Notes: generated by a model from the letters alone, not told the origin. Positions 8,654 through 17,307 are shown, numbered from the stretch's first letter. The stretch is 64,000 bases of DNA from Bog-532 sp963742875 (GCA_963742875.1 CAVUNO010000012.1:62001-126000), one strand, 5' to 3'. Translations and numbers: made by a program.

Positions 8654-9016
8654 ATGACCAAGATCGAACCATACGGTGACGAGACGGGGGCGGACGAGAC
8701 GGGGGCGTCGGTGAACCAGCGGCGGCACGAGCCGCTGCCGGCCAGCCACGACGACGAGCACGGCCAGCCCGCCGTCATCCGCACCGAGGAGCACGCCGAG
8801 TGCGAACCTGACGGCCCCGGGCCGGGGAAGGCCGTGCGCGACATGATGCCTGGCCCCGCGCCGCAGGGTGACGTGCCGGACGCACCCGCCGTCCAGGTCG
8901 CGACGGCCCGGGAGACCGGGGGAGACGATGATGCGGAGGGCAGGCCAGGCCCGGTGCGCCTGGTGAGCAACGCGGTACCCGGCAAACCGGATGGGGAAGT
9001 GGACACGCGGCCGTAG
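8654..9016 (+). CDS. Small acidic hypothetical protein
   Basis: About 120 residues from ATG 8654 (or GTG 8648), very rich in Asp, Glu, Gly and Pro, with no membrane segment or known motif. It is divergent from the broken TPP gene. The length, a plausible start and a composition unlike a random shadow argue for a real gene of unknown role, possibly a disordered stress protein. Function unknown. Confidence 0.5.
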   Translation: MTKIEPYGDETGADETGASVNQRRHEPLPASHDDEHGQPAVIRTEEHAECEPDGPGPGKAVRDMMPGPAPQGDVPDAPAVQVATARETGGDDDAEGRPGPVRLVSNAVPGKPDGEVDTRP

Positions 9017-9031
9017 GCCATGACCCAGAAA

Positions 9032-9076
9032 GCCAGCCTCTGGGCCTGGACCTGCCAGCCTCTGGGCCTGGACCTG
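9032..9076. repeat. 23-bp tandem duplication
   Basis: CCAGCCTCTGGGCCTGGACC recurs at 9032 and 9055, two head-to-tail copies just after the acidic protein gene. Probably a replication-slippage duplication; no function is evident. Confidence 0.8.
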
Positions 9077-9117
9077 GGCGACGCCCGCGTCTGTACCGCG
9101 AAACAGGGCCTGGGACG

Positions 9118-9888
9118 TTAGCTTGAGCCGGCCTGGGACGTGGCCGGGTAGCTGACACCGTGGGACACGAGCAGCGCTTGGAGGGCCCGGGCGTTCCGTA
9201 CCGCGTTGGCGTGGCCGTCGTTGTTGAAGTAGACGAACACGTCGCGGCCGGCCCGGCTCCATTCCCGGATCCGGTCAGCCCACCAGGTCAGGTCGGCGTC
9301 GCTGTAGGAACCTGCGTACAGGTGATGATGATCCGGGCCGTGCATCCGCACGTAGGCAAAGTCTGTGGTGGCCCGCAGGACGCACGGCAGGTTCGCCCCG
9401 CTCATCACGCAATACGCGGCCTGGTGTTCTTCAAGTAGCGTGAAGATCTCCGCGCAATGCCAGCTGCGGTCCCGGAACTCCACGGCCACCCGTATCCAGC
9501 CCGGGACCAGCCGGAGGAAATACGCCAGCCGGGCGTCATCGCGCGGCTGGGAGGGCGGGAGCTGGATTAGCAGCACTGCCCGCTTATCGCCTAGCTCGTG
9601 CCAGCCCGCCGCGATGCGCTGCAGCCAGGTCTCCGGCGCGTACAGCTTGCGGGCATGGGTCAGCCCGCGGGGTGCCTTGACGGACAGCCGGAAACCATCC
9701 GGCAGCCTGTCCCGCCAGCCGCAGAACGCCGCGGGCCGGGGCCAACGGTAAAAGCTGCTGTTGAGCTCGGCGGTGGGAAAGGCGGCCGCGTAGCGGGCGA
9801 GCCGGTCGCGGACGGGAAGCCCCGGCGGGTACAGCTCGGGGTGCCAGTGATCGTAGCTCCAGCCTGACGTGCCGATCCTGATGATCAC
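9118..9888 (-). CDS. DUF72 family protein
   Basis: A 256-residue TIM-barrel-like DUF72 protein. It opens IRIGTSGWSYDHWHPELYPP, the family signature, followed by FPTAELNSSFYRWP, FRLSVKAPRGLTHARKL, WIRVAVEFRDRSWHC, YVRMHGPDHHHLYAGSYSD and VFVYFNNDGHANAVRNA. All conserved blocks are present, so the gene looks intact. Biochemical function is unknown; members often sit with DNA-repair or stress genes in actinomycetes. Confidence 0.92.
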   Translation of the reverse strand: MIIRIGTSGWSYDHWHPELYPPGLPVRDRLARYAAAFPTAELNSSFYRWPRPAAFCGWRDRLPDGFRLSVKAPRGLTHARKLYAPETWLQRIAAGWHELGDKRAVLLIQLPPSQPRDDARLAYFLRLVPGWIRVAVEFRDRSWHCAEIFTLLEEHQAAYCVMSGANLPCVLRATTDFAYVRMHGPDHHHLYAGSYSDADLTWWADRIREWSRAGRDVFVYFNNDGHANAVRNARALQALLVSHGVSYPATSQAGSS

Positions 9889-9911
9889 CGGGGCCTCTCA
9901 CCAAGCGGCGA

Positions 9912-10289
9912 TCACGAGGTGGATTGCTCGTCGCCAGGCTCCTGGCTGGGTCCCGCGTGGTTTGCGGGCGGTATGTCCGCATCGACCAGGGCGGTCGACC
10001 CGGCCGGGCGGGTGACGATGTCTTCGGTCCGCTCCCGCAGCCGCTCCAGCGATTCGGCGTCGCCGAGCGGGACGGTCGCCTCCAGGCGCGAGCCGGCTTG
10101 CACCTGGGGCAGGTCCATGACCGCATCGACCAGGCTGGCCCGGCTGCCCGGGGGCGTATGCCCGGATGCGGGAAGCAGCGATGCCCGGACGGTTCCCTCG
10201 GCGTGCTCCACCGTTGTCAGCTCGGCCGCGGCGACCGTCTGGTCCCCGTCCTTGACTTCAGCGCGACGAGACTTGCCAGGACTGGTCAT
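9912..10289 (-). CDS. Small hypothetical protein, upstream of DUF72
   Basis: 125 residues from ATG 10289 (MTSPGKSRRAEVKDGDQTVA). It is hydrophilic, with a repeat-poor central region (VDAVMDLPQVQAGSRLEATV) and an acidic C-terminus. It lies 23 bases upstream of, and co-directional with, DUF72, so the two are probably co-transcribed. No family recognised. Confidence 0.55.
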   Translation of the reverse strand: MTSPGKSRRAEVKDGDQTVAAAELTTVEHAEGTVRASLLPASGHTPPGSRASLVDAVMDLPQVQAGSRLEATVPLGDAESLERLRERTEDIVTRPAGSTALVDADIPPANHAGPSQEPGDEQSTS

Positions 10290-10417
10290 GACACTCTCCT
10301 GGAATCCAGGTCTGATCCGATCGGCAGGCCCATGCCCAGGACCGCGGGGATGAAACAGCCAAAACGGCGCGCCCAGGATGCCAGCGGCACGCTCATGCGG
10401 GACGCCGGACGCCGCGA

Positions 10418-10918
10418 GTGCCCGTCTGCCCACGGTTCGGGGGCTGCGCTTGGGGCGATCAAGGCCCCATCCACACCTTGGCCTGGTTCTCTATCGAGGC
10501 GTGTATGGTGTATGTCCTGTACGCCGGGTTCGCCGGGCGATCGGACCGCCGCGCGGGCATCGCCGCCGCAGTGGTCGCGGCGGAGACTCTGATCTTCGCC
10601 GGGAACGGGTTCCGCTGCCCCCTGACCCAAGTCGCCGGGCGGCTAGGAGCCGAGCGAGGCTCGGTCACCGACATCTACCTGCCCCGGTGGTTCGCCCGCA
10701 ACCTTCCCGCCATCCATGTCCCGCTGATCGGCCTGGCCGGATTCCTCCATGCCAGAAACCTCCGGACCCGGCGTAGAGCCGGGCGGCACGCAGCGGGCAT
10801 GTTTACGGCTCCGGAGGCCGCCGACCCCCTCTCTCGAATTGGAGGTGTCTACCTGCTTGCACTGAGCTGCTGCCGCCGTCCGCAGTCAAGGCCATTCCGT
10901 ACATTTTCCGGATCATGA
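10418..10918 (+). CDS. Predicted small membrane protein (start uncertain)
   Basis: The convincing part runs from about 10490: AWFSIEACMVYVLYAGFAG and GIAAAVVAAETLIFAGNGFR form two hydrophobic segments, followed by CPLTQVAGRLGAERGSVTDI, YLPRWFARNLPAIHVPLIGL and a third hydrophobic stretch. The first ~25 codons and everything after about 10790 look like read-through. No family name can be given with confidence; a polytopic membrane protein is likely. Confidence 0.5.
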   Translation: MPVCPRFGGCAWGDQGPIHTLAWFSIEACMVYVLYAGFAGRSDRRAGIAAAVVAAETLIFAGNGFRCPLTQVAGRLGAERGSVTDIYLPRWFARNLPAIHVPLIGLAGFLHARNLRTRRRAGRHAAGMFTAPEAADPLSRIGGVYLLALSCCRRPQSRPFRTFSGS

Positions 10919-11290
10919 GTCCAGGCCATGTCCTTGGCTGCCGTTCGGACCATCTCATTCGGGGGGGGGGGGGGGCGGCTGGTGCTGGCCATCACTGCCG
11001 GGCCTTCCATTGGTGCCGCGACCGCGCTCCCGCCGATGTCTTGCTCAGACCCTCCCTCGAACGCGATCCGCTTTACGCCGCTTCCATCTCGGCATGCCCG
11101 TGTGTTTCTTCGGTTAGCGGAGCTTTTCCTGCACTGATCTGCCCTGCTGGGCGGGAGATCGTCCCTGCCCTGGCGCCGGGCAGATCGTCGGCTCGCCGCC
11201 GACGCTCCGCGACCGGGACGGGCCCGCCGCGTTTGCGCCTGAGATCGCCGGGTAGCGGGTGGTGCACGAAGCAGGGGCGAGCGCCACTAC
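10919..11290. other. Intergenic stretch with a 15-G homopolymer
   Basis: 370 bases without a recognisable gene. The tract at 10961-10975 is fifteen consecutive G residues. A short plus-strand frame (10928-11137) spans it and would shift with tract length, but has no family signature. The rest is unremarkable GC-rich DNA. Confidence 0.6.
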
Positions 11291-11548
11291 ATGGGAAAGC
11301 AACGGGAGACGATTTTGGCGAATGAGTCTGGACCTAAGGCAGGCGTCGAAGGCGTCGTGGAAGACGTGAAGGGCCGGGCCAAGGAAGCCGCCGGGGCCGT
11401 AAGCGGGAACGAGTCGCTGAAGCAGGAAGGCGAGGCCCAGCAGGACAAGGCCGCCGCGCAGCGCGACGTCGCTGCCAAGGAGGCCGAGGCGGAGAAGGCC
11501 CGAGCGGAGGCGAGTGCGGCCGAAGCAGAGCAGCACTCGCACCAGTAG
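11291..11548 (+). CDS. CsbD-like stress protein
   Basis: An 85-residue protein whose N-terminal half matches CsbD-type small proteins (GVEGVVEDVKGRAKEAAGAV, then SGNESLKQEGEAQQDKAAAQ). The C-terminal half is a charged helical Ala/Glu/Lys tail. ATG 11291 is used here; the TTG at 11318 (LANESGPKAG) is an alternative. CsbD proteins are general-stress-induced and of unknown mechanism. A hairpin terminator follows at 11568-11596. Confidence 0.8.
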   Translation: MGKQRETILANESGPKAGVEGVVEDVKGRAKEAAGAVSGNESLKQEGEAQQDKAAAQRDVAAKEAEAEKARAEASAAEAEQHSHQ

Positions 11549-11567
11549 GGGCCTGAGCTGAGCAGAG

Positions 11568-11596
11568 GCTCCCGGACCCCGCCCGTTACCGGGAGC
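11568..11596 (+). terminator. Hairpin after the CsbD gene
   Basis: GCTCCCGG (11568-11575) pairs with CCGGGAGC (11589-11596) across a 13-base loop, 20 bases after the stop. There is no clear T-run, so this is a plausible but unproven terminator. Confidence 0.45.
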
Positions 11597-11751
11597 TTCT
11601 CGCTACAGCCAACGCAATCTAAACAGCGGTGGGTCATGCTGTAGCTCCCGAACGGGAGATTGGGTAGGCACAATTCGTGACCTCGGCCTTGGACCGTACC
11701 CGCTTCGGTGGACACCCGGTTTAGCTGCCCGATTCGTCGGGAGAGCGAGAA

Positions 11752-12072
11752 ATGGGTTCGACACGCCGCGCATTTACGCCGGAGTACAAGGCTCAGTCGG
11801 TAGCTTTCGTCATTGACGGCGGCCGTCCGGTTGCTGAGGTCGCCCGTAACATCGGCGTCCATGAGATGACTCTTGGCAAGTGGGTGAAGGTGGCACGAGA
11901 TGCCGCGGAGTCCGGAAAGAATCCGGATGCGCCGCTGGGTGAGTCGGAGCGGGCCGAGCTGGCCCGGCTGCGGGCTGAGTCCAGGGATGATAAGTCCACG
12001 ATCGCCGAGCTGCGGATGCAGGTGGAGTTCGCAAAAAAAGTAGCGACCTGGTTCGCGAAAGGCAGTCAGTAA
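11752..12072 (+). CDS. IS3-family OrfA (copy A)
   Basis: 106 residues with an N-terminal helix-turn-helix (FTPEYKAQSVAFVIDGGRPV, VAEVARNIGVHEMTLGKWVK) and a C-terminal leucine-zipper-like helix (ELARLRAESRDDKSTIAELR). A run of seven A at 12033-12039 near the end provides a -1 slippery site. In the -1 frame the sequence continues without a stop (SSDLVRERQSVRFAAIAGWA) into OrfB, so an OrfAB fusion transposase would be made by programmed frameshifting, as is known for IS3. Identical to the copy at 57392. Confidence 0.92.
   Translation: MGSTRRAFTPEYKAQSVAFVIDGGRPVAEVARNIGVHEMTLGKWVKVARDAAESGKNPDAPLGESERAELARLRAESRDDKSTIAELRMQVEFAKKVATWFAKGSQ
12033..12040 (+). promoter_or_regulatory. Slippery heptamer for IS3 -1 frameshifting
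   Basis: Seven A followed by G (AAAAAAAG), read as gcA AAA AAA G in the OrfA frame. A -1 slip gives an open frame into OrfB. The same site is at 57673-57680 in copy B. Confidence 0.75.
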
Positions 12073-12116
12073 GATTCGCTGCTATCGCGGGCTGGGCTGA
12101 TGCGGATGCTTACCCG

Positions 12117-12499
12117 GTGTCATTCATGTGTGCCTGGCTGGGAGTTTCCCGTTCCGGCTATTACGCCTGGCGGGGCGCGGAGCCGTCCCAGCGGTCGCGG
12201 GACGACTGTGCGCTCATCGCGGTGATGAAGGAGGTTTATGAGGAGGCGCGGGGCAATCCTGGGGTGCGCCGGATGCGCGCGGGCCTGGCGGCGCTGGGCC
12301 ACCTGGTGTCGCACAAGCGTGTCCATCGGCTGATGCAGGCCGCTGGCCTGCGCGGGCGGCATCCGCGAGCGTGGAAGCGGACCACCATCGGCGGGGACCG
12401 GCCGGTCCCGGCCCCGGACCTGATCGGCCGGGATTTCACCGCCGCCGCGCCCGATGCGAAGTGGTGCGGCGATGTCACCTACATAAAAACATGGGATGG
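12117..12499 (+). pseudogene. IS3-family OrfB, 5' fragment (copy A)
   Basis: The HTH_21 region (MCAWLGVSRSGYYAWRG), RMRAGLAALGHLVSHKRVHR and the start of the rve core (DAKWCGDVTYIKTWDG, with the first catalytic Asp) are present. The frame is then replaced by IS30 sequence at 12500. The rest of the catalytic domain is missing, so no active transposase is made. The apparent 385-codon frame starting here is a read-through into IS30. Confidence 0.88.
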
Positions 12500-13925
12500 C
12501 GGATTCAATCGGTCGTCGCAACACCTTCAGGTGGAGGTGGGCGAATGGGGCGATCACGCGGGTGGGCGGCTGCGCGGGCGGGGCGGCCGGCGATGCGTTC
12601 GCCGGGTCGGCCTCCGGTGGCCAGGCGGGAGGGCCGGCAGCGGTTCTGGGTGGCGATCGCCAGGGGAATGCCGAGTGAGGACGCCGGCATTGAGGCTGGT
12701 GTGTCCCCGGCGGTCGGTACGCGATGGTTCCGTGACAGCGGCGGGATCCGGCCGGTCAGCCTGGCCCCGCTGTCGGGGCGGTACTTGTCGCTGGCGGAGC
12801 GGGAGGAGATCGCGATCTTGCGGGTCCGGGGGTGCGGTGTCCGCGAGATCGCCAGGCGTGTGGGCCGGTCGCCGTCAACGATCTCGCGGGAGCTGCGCCG
12901 GAACGCCGCGACCCGGGGCGGCCGGCTGGAGTACCGGGCCACCACGGCTCAGTGGCACGCGGACCTGCTGGCACGGCGCCCGAAGATCACGAAGCTCGCT
13001 GCGGACCAGGCCCTGCGGGAGTACGTGCAAGACCGGCTGGACGGCACGATCACCAGGCCCGGTGGCGCGGCTGTGCCGGGCCCGGATGTGCGCTGGACCG
13101 GGCGCCGGCACGGTCCCCGGGCGGATCGGCGCTGGGCCAGGTCGTGGAGCCCGGAGCAGATCGCGAGCCGGCTGCCGATTGACTTCCCTGATGATGAGTC
13201 CATGCGGGTCTCGCACGAGGCGATCTACCAGGCCCTGTATGTCCAGGGCCGCGGCGGGCTGCGGTGCGAGCTGACCGCGTGCCTGCGCACCGGCCGGGCG
13301 CTGCGCGTCCCCCGGGCGCGCACTCGCGGCCGCGGCAAGAAGTTCGTGACACCGGAGATCATGATCAGCCAGCGGCCAGCGGAGGCCGCGGACCGGGCGG
13401 TGCCCGGGCACTGGGAGGGGGACCTGATCGTGGGGCTGGACAGCTCGGCGATCGGGACCCTGGTCGAGCGCACGACCCGGTTCACGATGCTGCTGCACCT
13501 GCCCCCGATGGAAGGCCACCGGACCGGCCCCCGGGCTAAGAACGGCCCCGCGCTCGCCGGCCACGGCGCCGAGGCGGTCCGGGACGCGATCGCCTCCGCG
13601 ATCATCACCTTGCCCGCTCAGCTGCGCCGCTCGCTGACCTGGGACCAGGGCGCGGAGATGGCCGGCCACGCCCGGCTGCGCATCGACGCCGGCATCGAGA
13701 TCTACTTCTGCGACCCGCACAGTCCCTGGCAGCGCGGCACCAACGAGAACACCAACGGCCTGCTGCGCCAGTACTTCCCCAAGGGCACCGATCTGAGCCG
13801 CTACAACGCCGATGACCTGGCCGCCGTCGCTGCCGCTCTCAACGGCCGCCCCCGTAAGACGCTCGGCTGGAAGACCCCGGCGGAGGCGCTGGATGAGTTC
13901 CTGGCCGCCCAGGCGGCCTGATAGG
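12500..13925 (+). mobile_element. IS30-family element, right end missing
   Basis: The left boundary is exact from comparison with the uninterrupted IS3 copy. The element begins at 12500 with CGGATTCAATCGGTCGTCGC, a plausible IS30 terminal repeat. Its transposase gene is complete to 13921. No inverted copy of that tip is found downstream; group II intron-like sequence follows instead. The right end was therefore probably lost. Confidence 0.78.
12545..13921 (+). CDS. IS30-family transposase
   Basis: About 458 residues from ATG 12545 (ATG 12593 is an alternative). The N-terminal HTH_38 block is LSLAEREEIAILRVRGCGVR, then EIARRVGRSPSTISRELRRN. The rve DDE core shows GHWEGDLIVGLDSSAIGTLV (first Asp), LTWDQGAEMAGH (second Asp) and DPHSPWQRGTNENTNGLLRQ (catalytic Glu). 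These are diagnostic of IS30. The frame is open throughout; part of the N-terminus could be read-through from IS3. Mobility is doubtful because the right terminus is missing. Confidence 0.92.
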   Translation: MGRSRGWAAARAGRPAMRSPGRPPVARREGRQRFWVAIARGMPSEDAGIEAGVSPAVGTRWFRDSGGIRPVSLAPLSGRYLSLAEREEIAILRVRGCGVREIARRVGRSPSTISRELRRNAATRGGRLEYRATTAQWHADLLARRPKITKLAADQALREYVQDRLDGTITRPGGAAVPGPDVRWTGRRHGPRADRRWARSWSPEQIASRLPIDFPDDESMRVSHEAIYQALYVQGRGGLRCELTACLRTGRALRVPRARTRGRGKKFVTPEIMISQRPAEAADRAVPGHWEGDLIVGLDSSAIGTLVERTTRFTMLLHLPPMEGHRTGPRAKNGPALAGHGAEAVRDAIASAIITLPAQLRRSLTWDQGAEMAGHARLRIDAGIEIYFCDPHSPWQRGTNENTNGLLRQYFPKGTDLSRYNADDLAAVAAALNGRPRKTLGWKTPAEALDEFLAAQAA

Positions 13926-14629
13926 GAGGCGGCTAGCGCCGCCGCTGAGTTTCCCGGAGCCGGCTGCCGCAGCCTACGGGGCCGCCCCTCCGGCCTCAAG
14001 ACTGCCTGCGGCATCGCTGCGCGACGGCCCTGCGGGCCGGCCTTGAGTACGCCCGGCATGGGCGATCGATTGGGGGTGAAAGTCCCCTGGAGGAAGAGGT
14101 GGTGCTAACTCCGAGCCGGAGGCAACTGCGTCGTCGTGAGGCGGGGTGGGAAGGAAGCCCGAGGCGTATCCCTGCACCGAGGAACACGAACCGCGTATGA
14201 GGCGGGGCGATCTGGGTGAGCCTGCTCAAGAAGGTAAAGCCCGTCACCATCAGCAGGGTCGTCACGTAGACGCGGCGGGCGTAGGGGGAAATTGGTCGTT
14301 TTTATCCGGGGAGATCTGCCCGGGTGCCGGTTGCGGCATCGTTGTCGCCGCGCTGGCGGCTTGCATCGGAAGGTGCGGGCTGACCGGGCAGAAGTCAGCA
14401 GAGGTCGTAGTACCGGCCGGGGATCGGATCGGGCCGGGAAGGACCGAACGTCGAGTGAGACGGAGGAATCGGTGCTGCTCGTGCTGGTCGCGGTGATCGC
14501 AGTCATCCCGCGGACGCGGGCCCGCTGTGGTGCAGGCGGTGAGGTCCGTTGAGCACCCCGGCGGAGCGTAGCGGCCGGCCGGCGCACTCCGAGGAGGCTG
14601 TCATCCCCGGCCTGGAGGTGACTTTGTGG

Positions 14630-15885
14630 GAGCGGTTGCTCTCGCGGGAGAATCTGGGCCGGGCGTTGAGGCGTGTGGAGGCCAACCGGGGGCGCCCGGT
14701 GTGGATGGCATGACCACGGGGCAGCTTCGCCCGTGGCTGCGGTTGCACTGGGCGTCGGTCCGGGAGGCTCTGGACGCGGGCACGTACCGGCCGTCGCCGG
14801 TCCGCCGGGTGGTGATCCCCAAGCCCGGGGGCGGCGAGCGTTTGCTGGGGGTGCCTACCTGCCTGGACAGGCTGATCTGTCAGGCCATCGCGCAGGTACT
14901 CACGCCGATCTTCGATCCGGGTTTCTCGGGGTCGTCGTTCGGGTTCCGTCCCGGCCGGTCCGCCCATCAGGCGGTGCGGGTCGCGCGGCGGTGCATCGCC
15001 GACGGCCTGGAATGGGTCGTGGACATCGACTTGGACCGGTTTTTCGACCGGGTTCAGTTCGATGTGCTGATGGCGCGGGTGGCGCGCAAGGTGACTGACC
15101 GCAAGGTCCTCAGGCTCATCCGGAGCTATCTGGAGGCCGGGGTGATGGTGGACGGGGTCAAGCAGCCGACAGCAGAAGGAACCCCGCAGGGTTCCCCGCT
15201 GTCGCCGATCTTGTCGAACGTCATGCTGGATGATCTGGACCGGGAGCTGTGGGGTCGCGGTCACAGGTTCGTCCGCTACGCCGATGACCTGCGGGTCTTC
15301 GTGCGCAGCGAACGGGCCGCCCAGAGGGTGTTCGAGAGCGTCTGCGGCGTGATCGAGCAGCGGCTGAAGCTGAAGGTGAACCGGGAGAAATCCTCGATCC
15401 GGCACGCCGCCGAGGCGACGCTGCTGGGGTTCGGGTTCTTTTTCACCGGCCCGCAGGTCAGGATCCGGGTCGCCCCCAGGGCGGTCAAGCGGCTGAAGGA
15501 TCAGCTGCGGGTCCTGACCAGGCGGAACTGGCGCGTGTCGATGGAATACCGCATCGGCAGGCTCAACAGGTTCACCACCAGCTGGATGGCCTACTTCCGG
15601 CTCGCAGAACCCGGAACGACGTTCCGCGATCTGGACGGATGGCTGCGCCGCCGCCTGCGGCAGGTCCGCTGGAAGGAATGGAAGACCACCGCCGCTAAAC
15701 GGCACAACCTGCGGATACGCGGTATCTCCGAGAGCAACGCCCGCAAATGGGCGGGTAGCAGCAAGGGATACTGGCGGGTTGCGGGCTCCAAGGTCCTCCA
15801 GGTGTCCCTGCCCAATGCCTACTGGAACCGCCTCGGCCTGAAGACCCTCAGCCAGACCTGGCAGCGTCTCAATCCGACGGCTTGA
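14630..15885 (+). pseudogene. Group II intron reverse transcriptase/maturase with an N-terminal frameshift
   Basis: From about 14716 the frame carries the complete RT: GAPGVDGMTTGQLRPWLR, RRVVIPKPGGGERLLGVPTC, FGFRPGRSAHQAVR, EWVVDIDLDRFFDRV, GTPQGSPLSPILSNVMLDDL, and the catalytic FVRYADDLRVF (YADD). A maturase X domain follows (WRVSMEYRIGRLNRFTTSWM). No endonuclease domain is visible. The natural N-terminus (LWERLLSRENLGRALRRVEA) is in another frame; one G is missing from the G-run around 14690 (CCGGGGGCGCC). Either the gene is broken or the run is misread. Internal ATG starts could still give a shortened protein. Confidence 0.85.
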
Positions 15886-15957
15886 CGAACCGCCGGATGC
15901 GGGCCCGCATGTCCGGTGGTGTGGGAGGGGGCGGGGCGACCCCGCCCCCTACCCGAT
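15884..15957 (+). ncRNA. Group II intron domains V-VI
   Basis: A short strong hairpin with GAACCGCC...GGTGGT arms, followed by a second GC hairpin (GGGGGCGGGG with CCCCGCCCCC at ~15926-15949) and the terminal CTACCCGAT. This is the expected arrangement of catalytic domain V and branch-point domain VI. Confidence 0.6.
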
Positions 15958-16048
15958 CCCCCGCCGCTCCAGGCGATGAACCGGCGCCTATCGGGTGAAG
16001 GCCCCAGGCCGTCAAGGCCAGGGGCGGGCGGCGAGGAAGGAGCCCCCG

Positions 16049-16345
16049 ATGAACATCCGGATCACCGACGAGGCGATGACCAGCGACACCACACCGCACA
16101 GCGCACGAGCCGAAGGGCACGGCTGGACGGTGACCTGGCTACCCGGCCGGGTACTGACCCGCAACCAGGCCACCACGGCCATGGTGCTGGCCGAGACGGT
16201 AGCTGGCGGCGTCGGTGACCACACCGACAAGCAGTGGCTGTTCATCGAGGAATGGGCGAACGAATCCCAAGCTGACAGTTCGCGTTGCAGTTCACCGCAC
16301 GGAACGGTGGACGAAGAGCCGATCATGAACGTTAGCGCAGCTTGA
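16049..16345 (+). CDS. Conserved-looking small hypothetical protein
   Basis: 98 residues from ATG 16049, preceded by AAGGAG. The sequence reads MNIRITDEAMTSDTTPHSAR, GWTVTWLPGRVLTRNQATTA and KQWLFIEEWANE: a soluble alpha/beta-type composition with no transmembrane segment. An upstream in-frame extension to 15995 is unlikely. No family recognised. Confidence 0.65.
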   Translation: MNIRITDEAMTSDTTPHSARAEGHGWTVTWLPGRVLTRNQATTAMVLAETVAGGVGDHTDKQWLFIEEWANESQADSSRCSSPHGTVDEEPIMNVSAA

Positions 16346-16455
16346 AGACGCCAGCGTGGAAGCCCGCCTGGGCGGAGAACCTTATGTGCGCTTCGGACCG
16401 CTATGAACCGTGGCTTTAAGACAAGCCCGCGGCCAAGTGAGGCCGCAGGCAGCGG

Positions 16456-16484
16456 AAGGCCTGCCCCGGCGAGGGGCAGGCCTT
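16456..16484. terminator. Strong 12-bp stem terminator
   Basis: AAGGCCTGCCCC (16456-16467) and GGGGCAGGCCTT (16473-16484) form a perfect 12-bp stem with a 5-base loop, 19 bases beyond the stop codon of the PRC-barrel gene, which is read on the minus strand. It could act bidirectionally. Confidence 0.8.
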
Positions 16485-16503
16485 CGGTGCCGGGTGTACG
16501 AAT

Positions 16504-17307
16504 TTACCCGAGGGTGCCGGTGTCGCCGTCGGTCTCGGTTTCGATCTGCTCCTTGCGGACCTCGCCAGTGACGGTCTCCTCGCCAGCGACGCGGTCCTTG
16601 GCCAGGCGGACCCGCTCGACCGGCACCGTCTCCGTGGCGACAACCGGCCGTTCTGCGTGCAGGGTGACCTCGTGCTCTTCCTCAGAGATCTCCGGCCCTG
16701 ACGTCGCCTGGCCGATGTTCGCCTCGGTGATCGGCTCGCGCTCCACGCGGACCTCTTCGTGGCTGACCGGCACCGACTGCTGGATCGTCTCGGTGACGAC
16801 GTACTTGCGCAGCCGGGCCCGGCCCGTCTCCTCGGTGGCGGTACCCACGCGCATCCGCTCCTCGGAGCGGGTCATCGCCTCATCGGTGGTCGGCCCGGAG
16901 GTGTCATAACCCTGTGCGCCCGGCGCCCCGTAGGCGTCCGTTATGCTCTGGCCGCCGGTCTCGGGAAGGCCGGTCGGGCTGCGCCACTCGCCATAGCCCA
17001 GCCCGTAGTGGCTGAACAGCTGCTCTTCTTCGGCCGGGGACAGCTGGGCATCGGGGTCGATCTTCGGCGCCGAGGTAACGGTGTCCTTGTCGGCGGCCAG
17101 CTCCACCTCACGCTCGCCACGGAGGCGGGCCAAGGCTAGCGGCACGAAGGTTTCCTTCATCCCGAACAGGCCCGTCTTGACCGTCAGCCACTCCGGCTCC
17201 CCGGTCGCCTCGTCCCGGTAGACGGTGGCCACCTGGCCGATTTTCTGCCCGGCTTGGTCATAGGCGGTGGCCCCGGTCAGGTTCTGGGCCTCTTCCTGGG
17301 TGAACAT
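16504..17307 (-). CDS. PRC-barrel and DUF2382 (YsnF-like) protein
   Basis: 267 residues from ATG 17307, with GGAGGAG seven bases upstream, which decides this start over the longer frame to 17433. Residues 1-80 form a PRC-barrel (GATAYDQAGQKIGQVATVYR, PEWLTVKTGLFGMKETFVPL). A Gly/Pro-rich linker follows, then a DUF2382 domain of about 110 residues with alternating charged strands (RKYVVTETIQQSVPVSHEEV, EHEVTLHAERPVVATETVPV). Such proteins are associated with general stress responses in actinomycetes; the molecular role is unknown. A strong terminator lies downstream. Confidence 0.9.
   Translation of the reverse strand: MFTQEEAQNLTGATAYDQAGQKIGQVATVYRDEATGEPEWLTVKTGLFGMKETFVPLALARLRGEREVELAADKDTVTSAPKIDPDAQLSPAEEEQLFSHYGLGYGEWRSPTGLPETGGQSITDAYGAPGAQGYDTSGPTTDEAMTRSEERMRVGTATEETGRARLRKYVVTETIQQSVPVSHEEVRVEREPITEANIGQATSGPEISEEEHEVTLHAERPVVATETVPVERVRLAKDRVAGEETVTGEVRKEQIETETDGDTGTLG

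Larger units (their letters stand above)
11690..12499 (+). mobile_element. IS3-family element, copy A: 5' part only, cut by IS30
   Basis: The 810 bases 11690-12499 appear identical to 57330-58139 (copy B). They begin with TGGACCGTACCCGC, the left tip that copy B repeats inverted at its right end. Identity stops at 12499, after ATGGGATGG, where an IS30-type element begins. The 3' third of this IS3 copy is not found downstream, so the insertion was followed by a deletion. Confidence 0.9.
14040..15957 (+). mobile_element. Group II intron with RT ORF
   Basis: The RT ORF at 14626-15885 is preceded by ~580 bases of structured non-coding sequence, including GGGGGTGAAAGTCCCC near 14070. It is followed by a domain V-like hairpin at about 15884-15922 (GAACCGCCGGATGCGGGCCC pairing with GCATGTCCGGTGGT). 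The 3' end is taken as CTACCCGAT (15949-15957), a usual bacterial intron terminus. The 5' end is not certain and lies between the IS30 stop (13921) and about 14060. Confidence 0.75.

Noticed and set aside
9032..9076. A regulatory repeat or aptamer
   Set aside because: Only two copies of a 23-bp unit in head-to-tail arrangement; simple slippage explains it.
12117..13274. A 385-residue 'OrfB' continuing past 12499
   Set aside because: Comparison with copy B shows that everything after 12499 is IS30 sequence read in the wrong frame.
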